Positions 43,649 through 52,578 of a DNA stretch of 64,000 nucleotides are shown in pieces. Under the pieces are notes generated by a model. It was given only the letters and a program-made list of their open reading frames with translations. It searched no databases and was not told where the DNA came from. Position numbers and translations under genes: made by a program. The number at the start of each line of letters is the position of its first letter. Within the stretch, counting starts at the first letter, position 1. Source of the stretch: CAIOYC01 sp964243985 (GTDB lineage Bacteria; Pseudomonadota; Alphaproteobacteria; Caulobacterales; Caulobacteraceae); assembly GCA_964243985.1 (NCBI GenBank), contig CAXTHJ010000005.1, positions 1 through 64,000 on the forward strand. Reading direction: 5' to 3'.

Positions 43649-44050
43649 ATGGACAAGGCTATCCACAGCGAACCCGATCAGCCGCCGATCGACGGGCGGC
43701 GCTTCGAACCGCTTCCGGGAAACGGGGTGTGCGAACGGCTCGGAGACAAATGGACCGTTCAGGTCATCTACCGCCTTGCGCTCGCCCGGAATCATCGTCT
43801 TCGCTTTTCGGCGCTCAAGGGCCAAGTCGAAGGCATTACCCAGCGCATGCTGACACTCACGCTCCGCAACCTGGAGCGGGATGGACTGCTGCTGCGTCAT
43901 TACTTCCCTGAGGTGCCGCCGCGGGTGGAATATGAGTTGACCGAGATGGGTCTTGGCGTGTTGCGCGCCCTTCAGGACTTGAATTTCTGGGTCAGAGACC
44001 ACCTGCCTCGGATAGAGGAACATCGGCGCGTCTACGACGATGCTCAGTAG
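43649..44050 (+). CDS. HxlR-family transcriptional regulator
   Basis: A 133-residue winged-helix protein. CERLGDKWTVQVIYRLA carries the conserved Cys near the N-terminus, and LRFSALKGQVEGITQRMLTL is the recognition region, followed by LRNLERDGLLLRHYFPEVPP and RVEYELTEMGLGVLRALQDL. ATG 43649 has AAGGA 8 nt upstream. Divergence from the NmrA gene suggests control of that gene from the 99-bp spacer. The Cys could sense oxidants or electrophiles, as in QorR/YodB types; this is inference. Confidence 0.9.
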   Translation: MDKAIHSEPDQPPIDGRRFEPLPGNGVCERLGDKWTVQVIYRLALARNHRLRFSALKGQVEGITQRMLTLTLRNLERDGLLLRHYFPEVPPRVEYELTEMGLGVLRALQDLNFWVRDHLPRIEEHRRVYDDAQ

Positions 44051-44110
44051 TGACCGTCAGGCATCATACGCCCTCAACAGTCCGCAAAGGGTCGCAAGCC
44101 GCCAGGCGCA

Positions 44111-44395
44111 TCACCCCGAAAAGCCGAGCTTCCTGATCAGCCGGCTGACCCGCGCGCCCCGGTCGTAGAGCACCGCGTTTTGGAACACGACCACTTCGAC
44201 CAGGACGTCGCCGCCGGGCTGGTCGGCCCAGACGTAGGTGCGCTCCACCTCAACCGTCCGGCCGGAGGGCGCGAAGCCTTCGTAGGTGTCGCCCCAGGGC
44301 GTGACGTTGGAAAGGGCCAGCCAGCTCAAGGTGCAGGCGCGGGCCAGTTCGTCCTCAGCCATCGCGGCGAGTTCGTCCTGCCGCGTATCCGTCAT
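44111..44395 (-). CDS. Uncharacterised 94-residue protein downstream of hpd
   Basis: A small soluble protein beginning MTDTRQDELAAMAEDELARA, with TLSWLALSNVTPWGDTYEGF and VEVERTYVWADQPGGDVLVE in the middle and a basic end. It starts 2 bp after the hpd stop and is surely co-transcribed with it. No known domain is recognised. A helix followed by a beta-sheet is suggested by the pattern. A role in aromatic catabolism is only implied by position. Confidence 0.7.
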   Translation of the reverse strand: MTDTRQDELAAMAEDELARACTLSWLALSNVTPWGDTYEGFAPSGRTVEVERTYVWADQPGGDVLVEVVVFQNAVLYDRGARVSRLIRKLGFSG

Positions 44396-44397
44396 GC

Positions 44398-45477
44398 TCA
44401 GGCGTCGGCTTTCGCCGGCAGCACGCCCCGCCGAACCTGATCCAGCTCCAGGCTCTCGAACAGGGCCTTGAAGTTGCCCTCCCCGAAACCTTCGTTGCCC
44501 TTCCGCTGGATGATCTCAAAGAAGATCGGGCCCACCGTGTTCTCGGTGAAGATCTGCAGCAAGAGCCCCTGTCCCTCGGTGGGCACGCCGTCGATCAGGA
44601 TGCGGTCGGCGCGCAGGCGCTGCACGCTCTCGCCGTGCCCCGGCACGCGGGCGTCGATGCCATCGAAGTAGGCGTCGATGGTGTCCTGAAACTTCACGCC
44701 TCGCTCGCCCATGGTCTCGACGGTATGAAAGATGTCGCCGGTGCCGAGGGCCAGATGCTGGATGCCTTCGCCGTGATAGTCCCGCAGGAACTCCTCGATC
44801 TGGGAGTGATCGTCCTGGCTCTCGTTCAGGGGAATGCGGATCTTGCCGTCGGGCGAGGTCATGGCCTTGGAGACGAGGCCGGTCTGCTGGCCCTCGATGT
44901 CGAAATAGCGGATTTCGCGGAAGTTGAAGATGCGCTCATAGAAGTCCGCCCACTTCTTCATGTTGCCGCGTTGGACGTTGTGGGTCAGGTGATCGAGGTA
45001 GGTCAGGCCCACCTCGTTGGCCGCCATTTTCTCCGCCGCCCCTTCGATGGGGACGAAGTCCACGTCGTAGATCTCCTGCGCGCCATAGCGGTCCACCAGA
45101 TAAAGGTTGGAGCCGCCGATCCCCTCGATGGCCGGGATGTTCAGCTCCATCGGACCGACCGGGCCTTCCACCGGCGTCGCCCCGCGCTCGATGGCCAGGG
45201 CTAGGGCCTTGGCCGCGTCTTTCACCCGGAAGGCCATGGCGTTGGCCGACGGGCCCCGCTCGGCGCGGAACCTGGCCACCTGGCCGGTGGGCTCCATGTT
45301 GAGGAGGAAGTTGATGTCGCCCTGCTTATACCGAACCACATCCTTGGAGCGGTGGCGGGAGACGGCGGTGAAGCCCATCCGCTCGAATTGGGCGGCCAGG
45401 ACGGACGGTTCGGGGTGGGTGAACTCCACGAACTCGAACCCGTCGGTGCCGAGGGGATTGTCGAACAGATCGGCCAT
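44398..45477 (-). CDS. hpd: 4-hydroxyphenylpyruvate dioxygenase
   Basis: Converts 4-hydroxyphenylpyruvate to homogentisate in tyrosine degradation. The 359-residue protein has two VOC modules. The Fe(II) ligands are visible as His in LTYLDHLTHNV, His in GIQHLALGTGDIFHTVE and Glu in GPIFFEIIQRKG; the C-terminal GFGEGNFKALFESLE helix is typical. ATG 45477 has GAGAGGG upstream and begins MADLFDNPLGTDGF, as in proteobacterial HppD. It pairs functionally with the FAH-family gene further along the same strand. Confidence 0.95.
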   Translation of the reverse strand: MADLFDNPLGTDGFEFVEFTHPEPSVLAAQFERMGFTAVSRHRSKDVVRYKQGDINFLLNMEPTGQVARFRAERGPSANAMAFRVKDAAKALALAIERGATPVEGPVGPMELNIPAIEGIGGSNLYLVDRYGAQEIYDVDFVPIEGAAEKMAANEVGLTYLDHLTHNVQRGNMKKWADFYERIFNFREIRYFDIEGQQTGLVSKAMTSPDGKIRIPLNESQDDHSQIEEFLRDYHGEGIQHLALGTGDIFHTVETMGERGVKFQDTIDAYFDGIDARVPGHGESVQRLRADRILIDGVPTEGQGLLLQIFTENTVGPIFFEIIQRKGNEGFGEGNFKALFESLELDQVRRGVLPAKADA

Positions 45478-45731
45478 GCTCGGCCCTCTCGTGCTGAATA
45501 GGGAAACGCCTGTTCGCACAGGGCGCGCTTACAGGCTGATTTAGGCCCCGCTCCGCCCCTTGCCAACCGGCGTTCGGTCAAGGGGGCGTGATCGGCTTCC
45601 TTCCAGCAGAGCAAAGCCGCTCATTTAAGTCGCAACCGTCCCAGGCTGAACGAAGTCGGCCGGATCACGCTTGCGCGTGCTCTGGCGCTCATCGAAGGTG
45701 GCGATCCAAAGTCAGCCCCGCCGGACATTCA

Positions 45732-47141
45732 ATGGTTCTGAACGAAACGGTCGGGCAGCCGCCCCAAGCCAGCCTGGCGGAGGCGAGACTGAAGCCCTCC
45801 ATGCACGGGTTCGGGGCGCTCCTGATCACCCTCTCGTGCCTGTCGCCCTCGATCGGCGTCTTCATCGTCGGGTCCGATGTGATCCATCAGGCGGGGACTA
45901 GCATCTTCCTCTGCTTCGTGGCGGCGGCCTTGCTCGGCGTGGCCATGGCGGCGGTCTATGGAGAGCTGGCGTCGGCCTATCCGCAGACCGGCGGGGAATA
46001 CACCATCCTCGGCAAGGCGCTGGGGCGCGGCTGGGGTGTGGCGGCGCTGGGGCTGAACCTCCTGGGCTTCAGCTTGGCGCAGTCGCTGTCCGGCCTCGGC
46101 GTCGTCACCTATCTGTCCGTGCTGACGCCCCACCTGCCGCCCGCGCCGACGGCGGCGGTGCTGGTGGCCATCGTTACCGGCGTCGCCATTCTGAACATCC
46201 GCATCAACGCCTGGATCACCGGCGTCTTTTTGGCGGTGGAGCTCAGCGCCCTCGCGGCCCTGGCGGTGCTGGGCGCCCTGCATCCGCACCGCTCGCTGGC
46301 GGAGGCGGCGTTCCACCCTGTGGTGCTGGGGCTGCACGGCGATCTTGCGCCCGTCACCTTGGCCGTGGCGGGCGCAGCGACGGCGGGGGCGATTTACGCC
46401 TTCAACGGTTACGGATCGGTGGTCTTCCTGGGCGAGGAGCTGCACGAGGCGCCGCGCCGGATCGCGCAGGTGGTGTTCATGGCCTTGGGCGTGGCGGTGG
46501 TGACCGAACTTCTACCGATCCTCGCCATGCTGGTCGGCGCGCCTGATTTACACGCCCTCATTTCCGCCGAGGCGCCGGTTCCGGCCTTCATCGCGGCGGT
46601 GGGCGGACCGTTGCTGGCCAAGCTGATGAGCGTCGCCGTGGCGCTGGCCATCTTCAACGCCATGATCGCCGTCTCCGTCATGGCCGGCCGCCAGCTTTAC
46701 GGCACGGGCCGGGATCGCCTCTGGCCCGAGGTCTTCAGCCGCGCGGTGACCCGGCTGCATCCTCGCTTCGGCTCGCCCTGGGTCGCCACCATCGTCATGG
46801 GGACGGCGGGGGTGATCGGCTGCTTTGTCGATCCGCGCGTGCTGGTCATCATCCTCGGCAACGGCAATGTGGCGCTCTACGCCGGGCTTTGCGCCGCCGT
46901 CATGCTGGGGCGACGATCGGGAGCGACGGGACGCGCCGGCTACCGGATGCCGCTCTATCCGCTCGCGCCCATAGCGGCGCTGATCGCCCTGGCCGCGGTG
47001 GTGTGGTTCGACCTGCACGATGTGGCCGGCGCCAAGGGCCTCGCCGCCACCGCCGTCACCGTGATCGCCAGCCTCATCTACTACGCCGCCGTCCTGCGCC
47101 GGCGCGCCGTCTGGGCCTATCGCGGACCAGACCCGATCTAG
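45732..47141 (+). CDS. APC-superfamily amino acid permease
   Basis: A 469-residue membrane protein with about 12 helices. APC landmarks are FGALLITLSCLSPSIGVFIV in helix 1, AVYGELASAYPQTGGEYTIL in helices 2-3, FNGYGSVVFLGEELHEAPRR in the helix 6 region and MIAVSVMAGRQLYGTGRDRL. It is divergent from hpd across 254 bp, so an aromatic amino acid is a reasonable but unproven substrate. ATG 45732 is chosen because the residues encoded upstream of it are non-membrane and Arg/Ser-rich. Confidence 0.87.
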   Translation: MVLNETVGQPPQASLAEARLKPSMHGFGALLITLSCLSPSIGVFIVGSDVIHQAGTSIFLCFVAAALLGVAMAAVYGELASAYPQTGGEYTILGKALGRGWGVAALGLNLLGFSLAQSLSGLGVVTYLSVLTPHLPPAPTAAVLVAIVTGVAILNIRINAWITGVFLAVELSALAALAVLGALHPHRSLAEAAFHPVVLGLHGDLAPVTLAVAGAATAGAIYAFNGYGSVVFLGEELHEAPRRIAQVVFMALGVAVVTELLPILAMLVGAPDLHALISAEAPVPAFIAAVGGPLLAKLMSVAVALAIFNAMIAVSVMAGRQLYGTGRDRLWPEVFSRAVTRLHPRFGSPWVATIVMGTAGVIGCFVDPRVLVIILGNGNVALYAGLCAAVMLGRRSGATGRAGYRMPLYPLAPIAALIALAAVVWFDLHDVAGAKGLAATAVTVIASLIYYAAVLRRRAVWAYRGPDPI

Positions 47142-47218
47142 CGCGATAGCGGTGCATCTCGCGTTTTGCTTTGCTCGAAAGCCTGTTAGCGAGGGCGGGA
47201 TTTCATCGGGGGCTCGCC

Positions 47219-47785
47219 TTGCTTCGTTCACTCTATGACCGGCTGATGGCGCTTGCCGCCACGCCCTATGCGGTGTTGTGGCTGGCGCTGGAGGCCTTCT
47301 GCGAGGGGGTGTTCTTCCCTATCCCGCCAGACCTGATGCTGATGCCTATGGTGCTGGCCAACCGCAAGCGTGCGTGGCTCTACGCCGGCGTCTGCCTGAT
47401 CGCTTCGATCTGCGGCGGATCGGTGGGCTATTGCATCGGCTATTTCGTGGAGCCGGTGGGGCGGTGGATTTTAGCGCTCACAGGCAATGGGGGGAGCCTC
47501 GACAGCTTCCGCCAAATGTACGCCCAGTTCGGCCTTGTGCTGATCGCCTTGCCCATTCCCTACAAGCTGATCGCCATCGCCTCCGGCTTCGCACACTTCA
47601 GTTATCCGACTTTTCTCATCGCCTCCTTCTGCATCCGGGGCGCGCGGTTCTTCCTGGTGGCGGGCTTGCTGCGGGTCTATGGCGAGCCGATCCGCGCGTT
47701 CGTGGAGAAGCGGCTGGCGCTGGTGATCTCCGCGGTGGCGATCCTGCTGGTGGCGGCGATCCTCCTCTTGAAGTTCCATCCCTGA
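47219..47785 (+). CDS. YqaA-type DedA/VTT-family membrane protein
   Basis: A protein of about 188 residues with several membrane helices. The family signature FCEGVFFPIPPDLMLMPMVL in the first helix-loop is clear, and GSVGYCIGYFVEPVG and LIALPIPYKLIAIASGFAHF follow. VTT-domain proteins act in lipid or small-molecule handling at the inner membrane. The start is uncertain: TTG 47219 after CGGGGG gives the usual family N-terminus (LLRSLYDRLMALAATP); TTG 47171 and ATG 47246 are alternatives. It is 24 bp upstream of dsbB. Confidence 0.85.
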   Translation: MLRSLYDRLMALAATPYAVLWLALEAFCEGVFFPIPPDLMLMPMVLANRKRAWLYAGVCLIASICGGSVGYCIGYFVEPVGRWILALTGNGGSLDSFRQMYAQFGLVLIALPIPYKLIAIASGFAHFSYPTFLIASFCIRGARFFLVAGLLRVYGEPIRAFVEKRLALVISAVAILLVAAILLLKFHP

Positions 47786-47808
47786 CCGGAAGGGGCTAGA
47801 AGCGGCGT

Positions 47809-48327
47809 ATGCTCCTGGTGTGGATCGACCGTTACGGCAGATACTGGCCGCTCCTGGCGGCGGTGGCGGCGGCCTTCATGCTGGCGGTGGCCCACGCCTT
47901 TGAGACCTTCGGCCACTATCCGCCGTGCGAGCTCTGCCTGAAGCAGAGGGAGGTCTACTGGCTGATCGCCTGGGCCGGGACGCTGCTGTTCGTCGCCGTG
48001 CTGATCCGGCCCTATCTGCTGCGACCGGTTTGCTGGCTCCTGGCCGGCCTGTTCGCCGCAGAATGCGTCCTCGCCGCCTATCACGCCGGTGTGGAATGGA
48101 AGTGGTGGCCGGGACCGACCAGCTGCACCGGCGCGGGCGTCCACGCCCTGTCCGTCAGCGACATGTCCGGCCTGCTCTCCGGCAAGCCGCAGCACATCAT
48201 CCAGTGCGACGTGGCGGCGTGGCGGTTGCTCGGCCTCTCCATGGCCGGCTGGAACGCGCTGGCCGCTCTGAAGTGGACGCTGATCAGCGCCGCCTTCGCC
48301 ATCCGAAAGCCGCGCCAGCATGTCTGA
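47809..48327 (+). CDS. dsbB: Disulfide bond formation protein B
   Basis: A 172-residue four-helix inner-membrane quinone reductase that re-oxidises DsbA. The first Cys pair is in YPPCELCLKQREVYW, and the second pair is in TSCTGAG and IIQCDVAAWRLLGLSMAGWN. It overlaps coq7 by 8 bp. Since DsbB passes electrons to ubiquinone, coupling to a ubiquinone biosynthesis gene makes sense. Confidence 0.93.
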   Translation: MLLVWIDRYGRYWPLLAAVAAAFMLAVAHAFETFGHYPPCELCLKQREVYWLIAWAGTLLFVAVLIRPYLLRPVCWLLAGLFAAECVLAAYHAGVEWKWWPGPTSCTGAGVHALSVSDMSGLLSGKPQHIIQCDVAAWRLLGLSMAGWNALAALKWTLISAAFAIRKPRQHV

Positions 48328-48889
48328 CCCCCGCGCCATTCCCCTGCCTCGACCCGGCCAAGGCTCCGGCCGGGCGCGCCTCGCGGAGATCCTGCGGGTG
48401 GACCATGCGGGCGAACTCGGCGCTGTCCACATCTATCGCGGCCAGCGGGCGGTATTCGCCTCGGCCAAGGGCGGCGAGACTCTCTCAGGCCAGCTCGCCG
48501 AGATGGAAGGCCACGAGGCGGAACACCTGAAGGCGTTCGATCAACTGCTCACCGACCGGCGGGTGCGCCCGACCCTCCTCGCTCCCTTCTGGCGGGCGGC
48601 GGGGTTCGCGCTGGGCGCCGGGACCGCGCTCTTGGGTGAAAAGGCCGCCCACACCTGCACCGAGGCGGTGGAGAGCGTGATCGAAGCGCACTACGCCGGC
48701 CAGATCGAGGAGCTGAAGACCCGCGACCCCGCCCTCGCCGCCGACTTAAGCAAGTTCCGCGACGACGAACTCGGACATCGGGATCAGGCGATCGAACACG
48801 GAGCCAAGGACGCCCCCGGCTATCCCCTCCTCGCCGCCGCCATCCGCGCCGGATGCAAGCTGGCGATCCGGATTTCGGAGAGGGTCTGA
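48320..48889 (+). CDS. coq7: Demethoxyubiquinone hydroxylase Coq7
   Basis: A 189-residue di-iron monooxygenase that hydroxylates demethoxyubiquinol in ubiquinone synthesis. Ligand motifs are ILRVDHAGELGAVHIYRGQR, MEGHEAEHLKAFDQLL (ExxH), EAHYAGQIEELK and FRDDELGHRDQAIEHGA (second ExxH). The normal length and an overlap with dsbB support an operon. Confidence 0.95.
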   Translation: MSDPRAIPLPRPGQGSGRARLAEILRVDHAGELGAVHIYRGQRAVFASAKGGETLSGQLAEMEGHEAEHLKAFDQLLTDRRVRPTLLAPFWRAAGFALGAGTALLGEKAAHTCTEAVESVIEAHYAGQIEELKTRDPALAADLSKFRDDELGHRDQAIEHGAKDAPGYPLLAAAIRAGCKLAIRISERV

Positions 48890-48992
48890 TCTCATCCGGT
48901 CATGACCTTCGTGGCGGCAGCCGAAGACCGTTTAAGGAACGAGGGTGACCAACGCGCTTTAAAGTGGACGGCTGAGCTTAGGCCGGACATCA

Positions 48993-50072
48993 ATGAGCGG
49001 CATGACCCCTTCGGCCCCTTCACCCGCAGCCCGCCTGTTATCGGTCGCCACGGTCACCCCCGATCACGTCATCGATCAGGATGAAGCTGCGGCGCGCACG
49101 GCGGCCATGTTCGGCGGCAAGGTGTTCCGGTCCAACGACATCCTCACCCTCTTCACCAACACTGGCATTCGTACCCGCTGCGCCGTCCGCCCCATGGACT
49201 GGTACGGACAGTCGCGGCCATGGGAGGAGCGTAACGCCGTTTATCTGGAAGAAGCGGAGCGACTGTGGCTGCAAGCCGCGTCGATGGCGCTGGAGCGGGC
49301 GAACATCGCCGCAGGCGAGATCGGCGCGGTGGTGACCGTGTCACCCACCGGCGTCGCCACGCCGAGCCTGGACGCGCGAGCGGGCCCCAAGCTCGGCCTC
49401 TCGCCGCAGGCCCTCCGCACCCCGGTCTTCGGCCTCGGCTGCGCGGGCGGCGTCAGCGGCCTGTCCCTGGCGGCGCGCCTGGCGGAGGCGCGGCCCGGCA
49501 AGGCGGTGCTGCTGGTGGTGGTGGAGCTTTGCACCCTCAGCGTCCGGCCCGAAGAGTCCACCAAGACCAATGTGGTGGCCACCGCCCTGTTTGCCGACGG
49601 CGCCGCGGCGGCGGTGCTGCGGACGGGGGAAGGCGACGGCCGCAGGATCGGCGCGGTGGGCGAACACACCTGGCCCGACACCCTGGACATCATGGGCTGG
49701 CGGGTCGATCCGGCCGGCCTCGGCGTGGTGCTGGACGCCAACCTGCCGGCCTTCGTGCAGCGCCGCTTCGCCGAAGCCTCCACCGCCTTCCTGAACGGCG
49801 CGGGGCTGAGCGGTGCGGACGTCTCCCGCTTCGTCTGCCATCCGGGCGGCGCGAAGGTGCTGCCGGCGCTGGAGGCCAGTCTGGGCATAGCGACCGGTGC
49901 CCTGGATCACGAGCGAGCGGTCTTGGCCGAGTTCGGCAACATGTCCGCCCCCACCGTCTTCTTCGTGCTGGAGCGGGTGTTGAACGCAGGCGCCCCCGGT
50001 CGCCTTGTGGCCGCCGCCCTCGGCCCCGGTTTCACCGCCAGCTTCGTTGAGATCGAGCCGGCCGATGCTTGA
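48993..50072 (+). CDS. Type III polyketide synthase (chalcone synthase family)
   Basis: A 359-residue thiolase-fold enzyme, probably making alkylpyrones or alkylresorcinols from acyl and malonyl thioesters. The Cys-His-Asn triad is visible: Cys in PVFGLGCAGGVSGLSL, His in FVCHPGGAKVLPALE and Asn in LAEFGNMSAPTVFFVLERVL. ATG 48993 begins MSGMTPSAPS. The methyltransferase-like gene overlaps its end by 8 bp. The starter unit and product cannot be told from sequence. The family is unlikely to be for fatty acid synthesis (FabH), because FGNMSAPT and the neighbour fit PKS III. Confidence 0.88.
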   Translation: MSGMTPSAPSPAARLLSVATVTPDHVIDQDEAAARTAAMFGGKVFRSNDILTLFTNTGIRTRCAVRPMDWYGQSRPWEERNAVYLEEAERLWLQAASMALERANIAAGEIGAVVTVSPTGVATPSLDARAGPKLGLSPQALRTPVFGLGCAGGVSGLSLAARLAEARPGKAVLLVVVELCTLSVRPEESTKTNVVATALFADGAAAAVLRTGEGDGRRIGAVGEHTWPDTLDIMGWRVDPAGLGVVLDANLPAFVQRRFAEASTAFLNGAGLSGADVSRFVCHPGGAKVLPALEASLGIATGALDHERAVLAEFGNMSAPTVFFVLERVLNAGAPGRLVAAALGPGFTASFVEIEPADA

Positions 50073-50559
50073 GAGTCTGGCGCTCCTCATCTTCGTCACC
50101 CTGCAACGGGGGGCGGAGCTGGTCTGGGGCCGATCCAACGAGCGGGCGCTTCGAGCCAAGGGCGCCATGGAAGTCGGCGCGGCCCACTACCCCTTGATCG
50201 TCCTGCTGCACGCCAGTTGGCTCGCCTGGCTGTGGCTGAGGGGCTGGGACCGTCCGCTGGTCTGGCCCTGGGTCATCGCCTTCTTCGCGCTGCAGGCGGC
50301 GCGGACCTGGGTGCTGGCGACGCTCGGCCGCCGCTGGACCACTCGCGTCTTTTACCAGCCGGGCGAGGCCCTGGTGAAGCGAGGGCCGTTCCGTCTGATT
50401 TCTCATCCCAACTATATGGTGGTGGCCCTGGAGATGCCGGTGCTGCCCCTGGCTTTCGGCCTTTGGGGCGCGGCCGTCGTGTTCGGCGCCTTGAACCTCG
50501 CTATGCTGGCCTATCGCATAAGCGTCGAGGAAAGGGCCCTAAAGCCCCTTCGCAAATAG
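50065..50559 (+). CDS. Isoprenylcysteine carboxyl methyltransferase-family membrane protein, partner of the type III PKS
   Basis: A 164-residue integral membrane protein with four to five helices. The SAM-binding C-terminal core is VKRGPFRLISHPNYMVVALE, followed by RISVEERALKPL, the ICMT-family pattern. Its ATG lies inside the PKS stop region (ATGCTTGA). A type III PKS followed by an ICMT-like protein is the arrangement of Bacillus bpsA-bpsB, where the second enzyme O-methylates alkylpyrones, so the same reaction is likely here. Confidence 0.85.
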   Translation: MLESLALLIFVTLQRGAELVWGRSNERALRAKGAMEVGAAHYPLIVLLHASWLAWLWLRGWDRPLVWPWVIAFFALQAARTWVLATLGRRWTTRVFYQPGEALVKRGPFRLISHPNYMVVALEMPVLPLAFGLWGAAVVFGALNLAMLAYRISVEERALKPLRK

Positions 50560-50623
50560 GCGTCCGCCGCCCATATGGAAAAACGGCGACGCTCAGCGTC
50601 GCCAGTCTAACAGAGGAAACTCC

Positions 50624-51130
50624 ATGCCGCTTTCCATGTACCAGGCGTCGGCGCCTGTTTTCGTGCGCCAGCTCACCGCGCTCTCCGCCATTCTGAAGAT
50701 CGCCGAAGGACACGTGGAGCTGAACAAGCTCGAGCCCGCCACCCTGATCGACGCGCGCCTGGCGCCGGATATGTTCGCCCTCGCCCGCCAGATCCAGATC
50801 GCCACGGACGGTGTCAAGGGTGGGATCGCCCGCCTCGGCGGCGTGGACGTTCCAGGCTTTCCCGACACCGAAACCACCTTCCCCGAACTGCAGGACCGTA
50901 TCGCCAAGACCATCGCCTTCATCCAAAGCGTGCCGGCGGAAAAGGTGGACGGCTCCGAAGACAAGAAGATCGTCCTGAAGGTCGGCCCGAACGAGATGGA
51001 GTTCACCGGCCAGGCCTACCTCCTGCATTTTGTGCTGCCGAACTTTTTCTTCCACGTCACCACCACCTACGCCATCCTACGCGCCAACGGCGTGGAGATC
51101 GGCAAGCGCGACTTCCTGGGCGGCCTCTAA
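50624..51130 (+). CDS. DUF1993-family protein
   Basis: A 168-residue soluble helical protein resembling DinB-like DUF1993 proteins. It starts SMYQASAPVFVRQLTALSAI and has the conserved RLAPDMFALARQIQIATDGV, ETTFPELQDRIAKTIAFI and AYLLHFVLPNFFFHVTTTYA. The function is unknown. AGAGGAAA precedes the ATG. It overlaps the convergent HNH gene by 4 bp (51127-51130). Confidence 0.88.
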   Translation: MPLSMYQASAPVFVRQLTALSAILKIAEGHVELNKLEPATLIDARLAPDMFALARQIQIATDGVKGGIARLGGVDVPGFPDTETTFPELQDRIAKTIAFIQSVPAEKVDGSEDKKIVLKVGPNEMEFTGQAYLLHFVLPNFFFHVTTTYAILRANGVEIGKRDFLGGL

Positions 51131-51693
51131 GCCTCCAGCTCGATGTCCCAGTAAAGATAGTCGAGCCAGCTTTCGTGGAGGTGGTTTGGGGGGAAGCGGC
51201 GGCCGTGGTCCTGCAGTTCGTACATGCTGGGGCGCATGGCGGGGCGACGGATGACCATGCCGGCTTCGCGAGGCGTGCGCCCGCCCTTGGAGAGATTGCA
51301 GGGGGCGCAGGCGGTGACGATGTTCTCCCACGTGGTGCGTCCGCCCTTGGAGCGCGGGTTAATGTGGTCGAAGGTCAGATCGTCCCCTGACCCACAATAC
51401 TGGCAGGCGAAGCTGTCGCGCAGGAACAGATTAAAGCGGGTGAAGGCGGGGGGGCGGTCCTGGGCCACGTAGGACTTCAGCGCCACCACGCTGGGCAGCT
51501 GCATCTCGAAGGACGGGGACCGGACCACCTGATCGTAGGTGGAGATTACGTCCACCCGATCCAGGAACACCGCCTTGATCACCTCCTGCCAGGGCCAGAG
51601 GGATAGCGGATAATAGGACAGCGGCCGGTAATCGGCGTTCAGAACCAGGGCCGGAGACCCTGACGGCGGGCGGCGCAGCACCTGCATCGTCAT
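51127..51693 (-). CDS. HNH endonuclease family protein
   Basis: A 188-residue protein. The HNH core is FACQYCGSGDDLTFDHINPR, then SKGGRTTWENIVTACAPCNL, with CxxC pairs for zinc. The N-terminus PALVLNADYRPLSYYPLSLW and the conserved VISTYDQVVRSPSFEMQLPS are those of a widespread chromosomal HNH family of unknown role. ATG 51693 has GGAGGG 7 nt upstream; a longer frame to 51765 is not supported. It is not linked to any mobile element here. Confidence 0.9.
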   Translation of the reverse strand: MTMQVLRRPPSGSPALVLNADYRPLSYYPLSLWPWQEVIKAVFLDRVDVISTYDQVVRSPSFEMQLPSVVALKSYVAQDRPPAFTRFNLFLRDSFACQYCGSGDDLTFDHINPRSKGGRTTWENIVTACAPCNLSKGGRTPREAGMVIRRPAMRPSMYELQDHGRRFPPNHLHESWLDYLYWDIELEA

Positions 51694-51841
51694 AGACAAG
51701 CCCTCCGGCCGGGGGCGATGAGCATTCGGTTGGTTTGCCTGAAGACGCGTCTCCTTCAAACTCACGCCCAGGAATCACTCGGAGTCCCGAACCGCCCTCC
51801 TATTGGCCGATTTTTGCGACGGCTCCAAGACGGCGAACGAA

Positions 51842-52480
51842 TTAGGGGGGCGCAATCTCTCCGCGCTTCACCCCGCCGTAATAGGCCCAGAGCAAATGCG
51901 CCGCGACGCCGCGATAGGGCCGCCACCCCTCGGCGCGACCGTAAAGCGCTTTTTCCGTCAGGCGAGCCGGCGCGCCGTCGGCGACGCGAAGGGCCTCCTG
52001 CAACGCCACGTCGCCGGCGGGGAACATGTCGAACCGGCCTTCGGTGAACATCAGGTAGGTCTCCGCCGTCCAACGGCCGACGCCCTTGATCGAGATCAGC
52101 GCCGCCGTCGCCGCCTCGTCGTCAAGCTCGCAGAGCCGGTCGAAATTCACGTGGCCGCCAAGGTGCGCCTGCGCGATCGCTTGGGCGTAGCGGGCTTTGG
52201 GCGCGGAGAGGCCGTAGAGCTTCAGACCGTCGATGTCCCGCGCCAACACCGTTTGCGGCGTCACCTCGCCAAGGCCGGTCTCGAACCGGGCCCAGATGGC
52301 GTTGGCGGCGGCGACGGAGACCTGCTGCTCCACCACCATCTTCACAAGGCCTGCGAACCCACCGGGGCGAAGGCGCCATGCCCAGAGCGGCGTTGCAGCG
52401 TGGGCGACGGCCAGGGCCGGGTCCAGGGCGGCCAGGGCCATGCGGGCGGCGTCGATCTCTTCAGCGTTTTCGATGTCCAC
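51842..52480 (-). CDS. DNA-3-methyladenine glycosylase II (AlkA-like, HhH-GPD)
   Basis: A 212-residue base-excision repair glycosylase. The helix-hairpin-helix is ALISIKGVGRWTAETYLMFT and the catalytic Asp is in MFPAGDVALQEALRV. GLVKMVVEQQVSVAAANAIW is the family N-terminal helix. It lacks the N-terminal extra domain of E. coli AlkA, as do many short homologues. It is divergent from gluQ across 98 bp. Confidence 0.9.
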   Translation of the reverse strand: MDIENAEEIDAARMALAALDPALAVAHAATPLWAWRLRPGGFAGLVKMVVEQQVSVAAANAIWARFETGLGEVTPQTVLARDIDGLKLYGLSAPKARYAQAIAQAHLGGHVNFDRLCELDDEAATAALISIKGVGRWTAETYLMFTEGRFDMFPAGDVALQEALRVADGAPARLTEKALYGRAEGWRPYRGVAAHLLWAYYGGVKRGEIAPP

Positions 52481-52578
52481 GGACGCCTAGAAGCATTCCC
52501 TCCCGTCGGCGGCAAGGGCAAGATCCTGCGCTTAAGATTGACTTCAGCACGCTTTGCGCGCCGCCCTATGCTGGCAAG

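Noticed and set aside
52378..52578. Upstream extension of gluQ
   Set aside because: These residues are Arg/Pro-rich, overlap the AlkA gene antisense, and precede the conserved glutamyl-synthetase start region.
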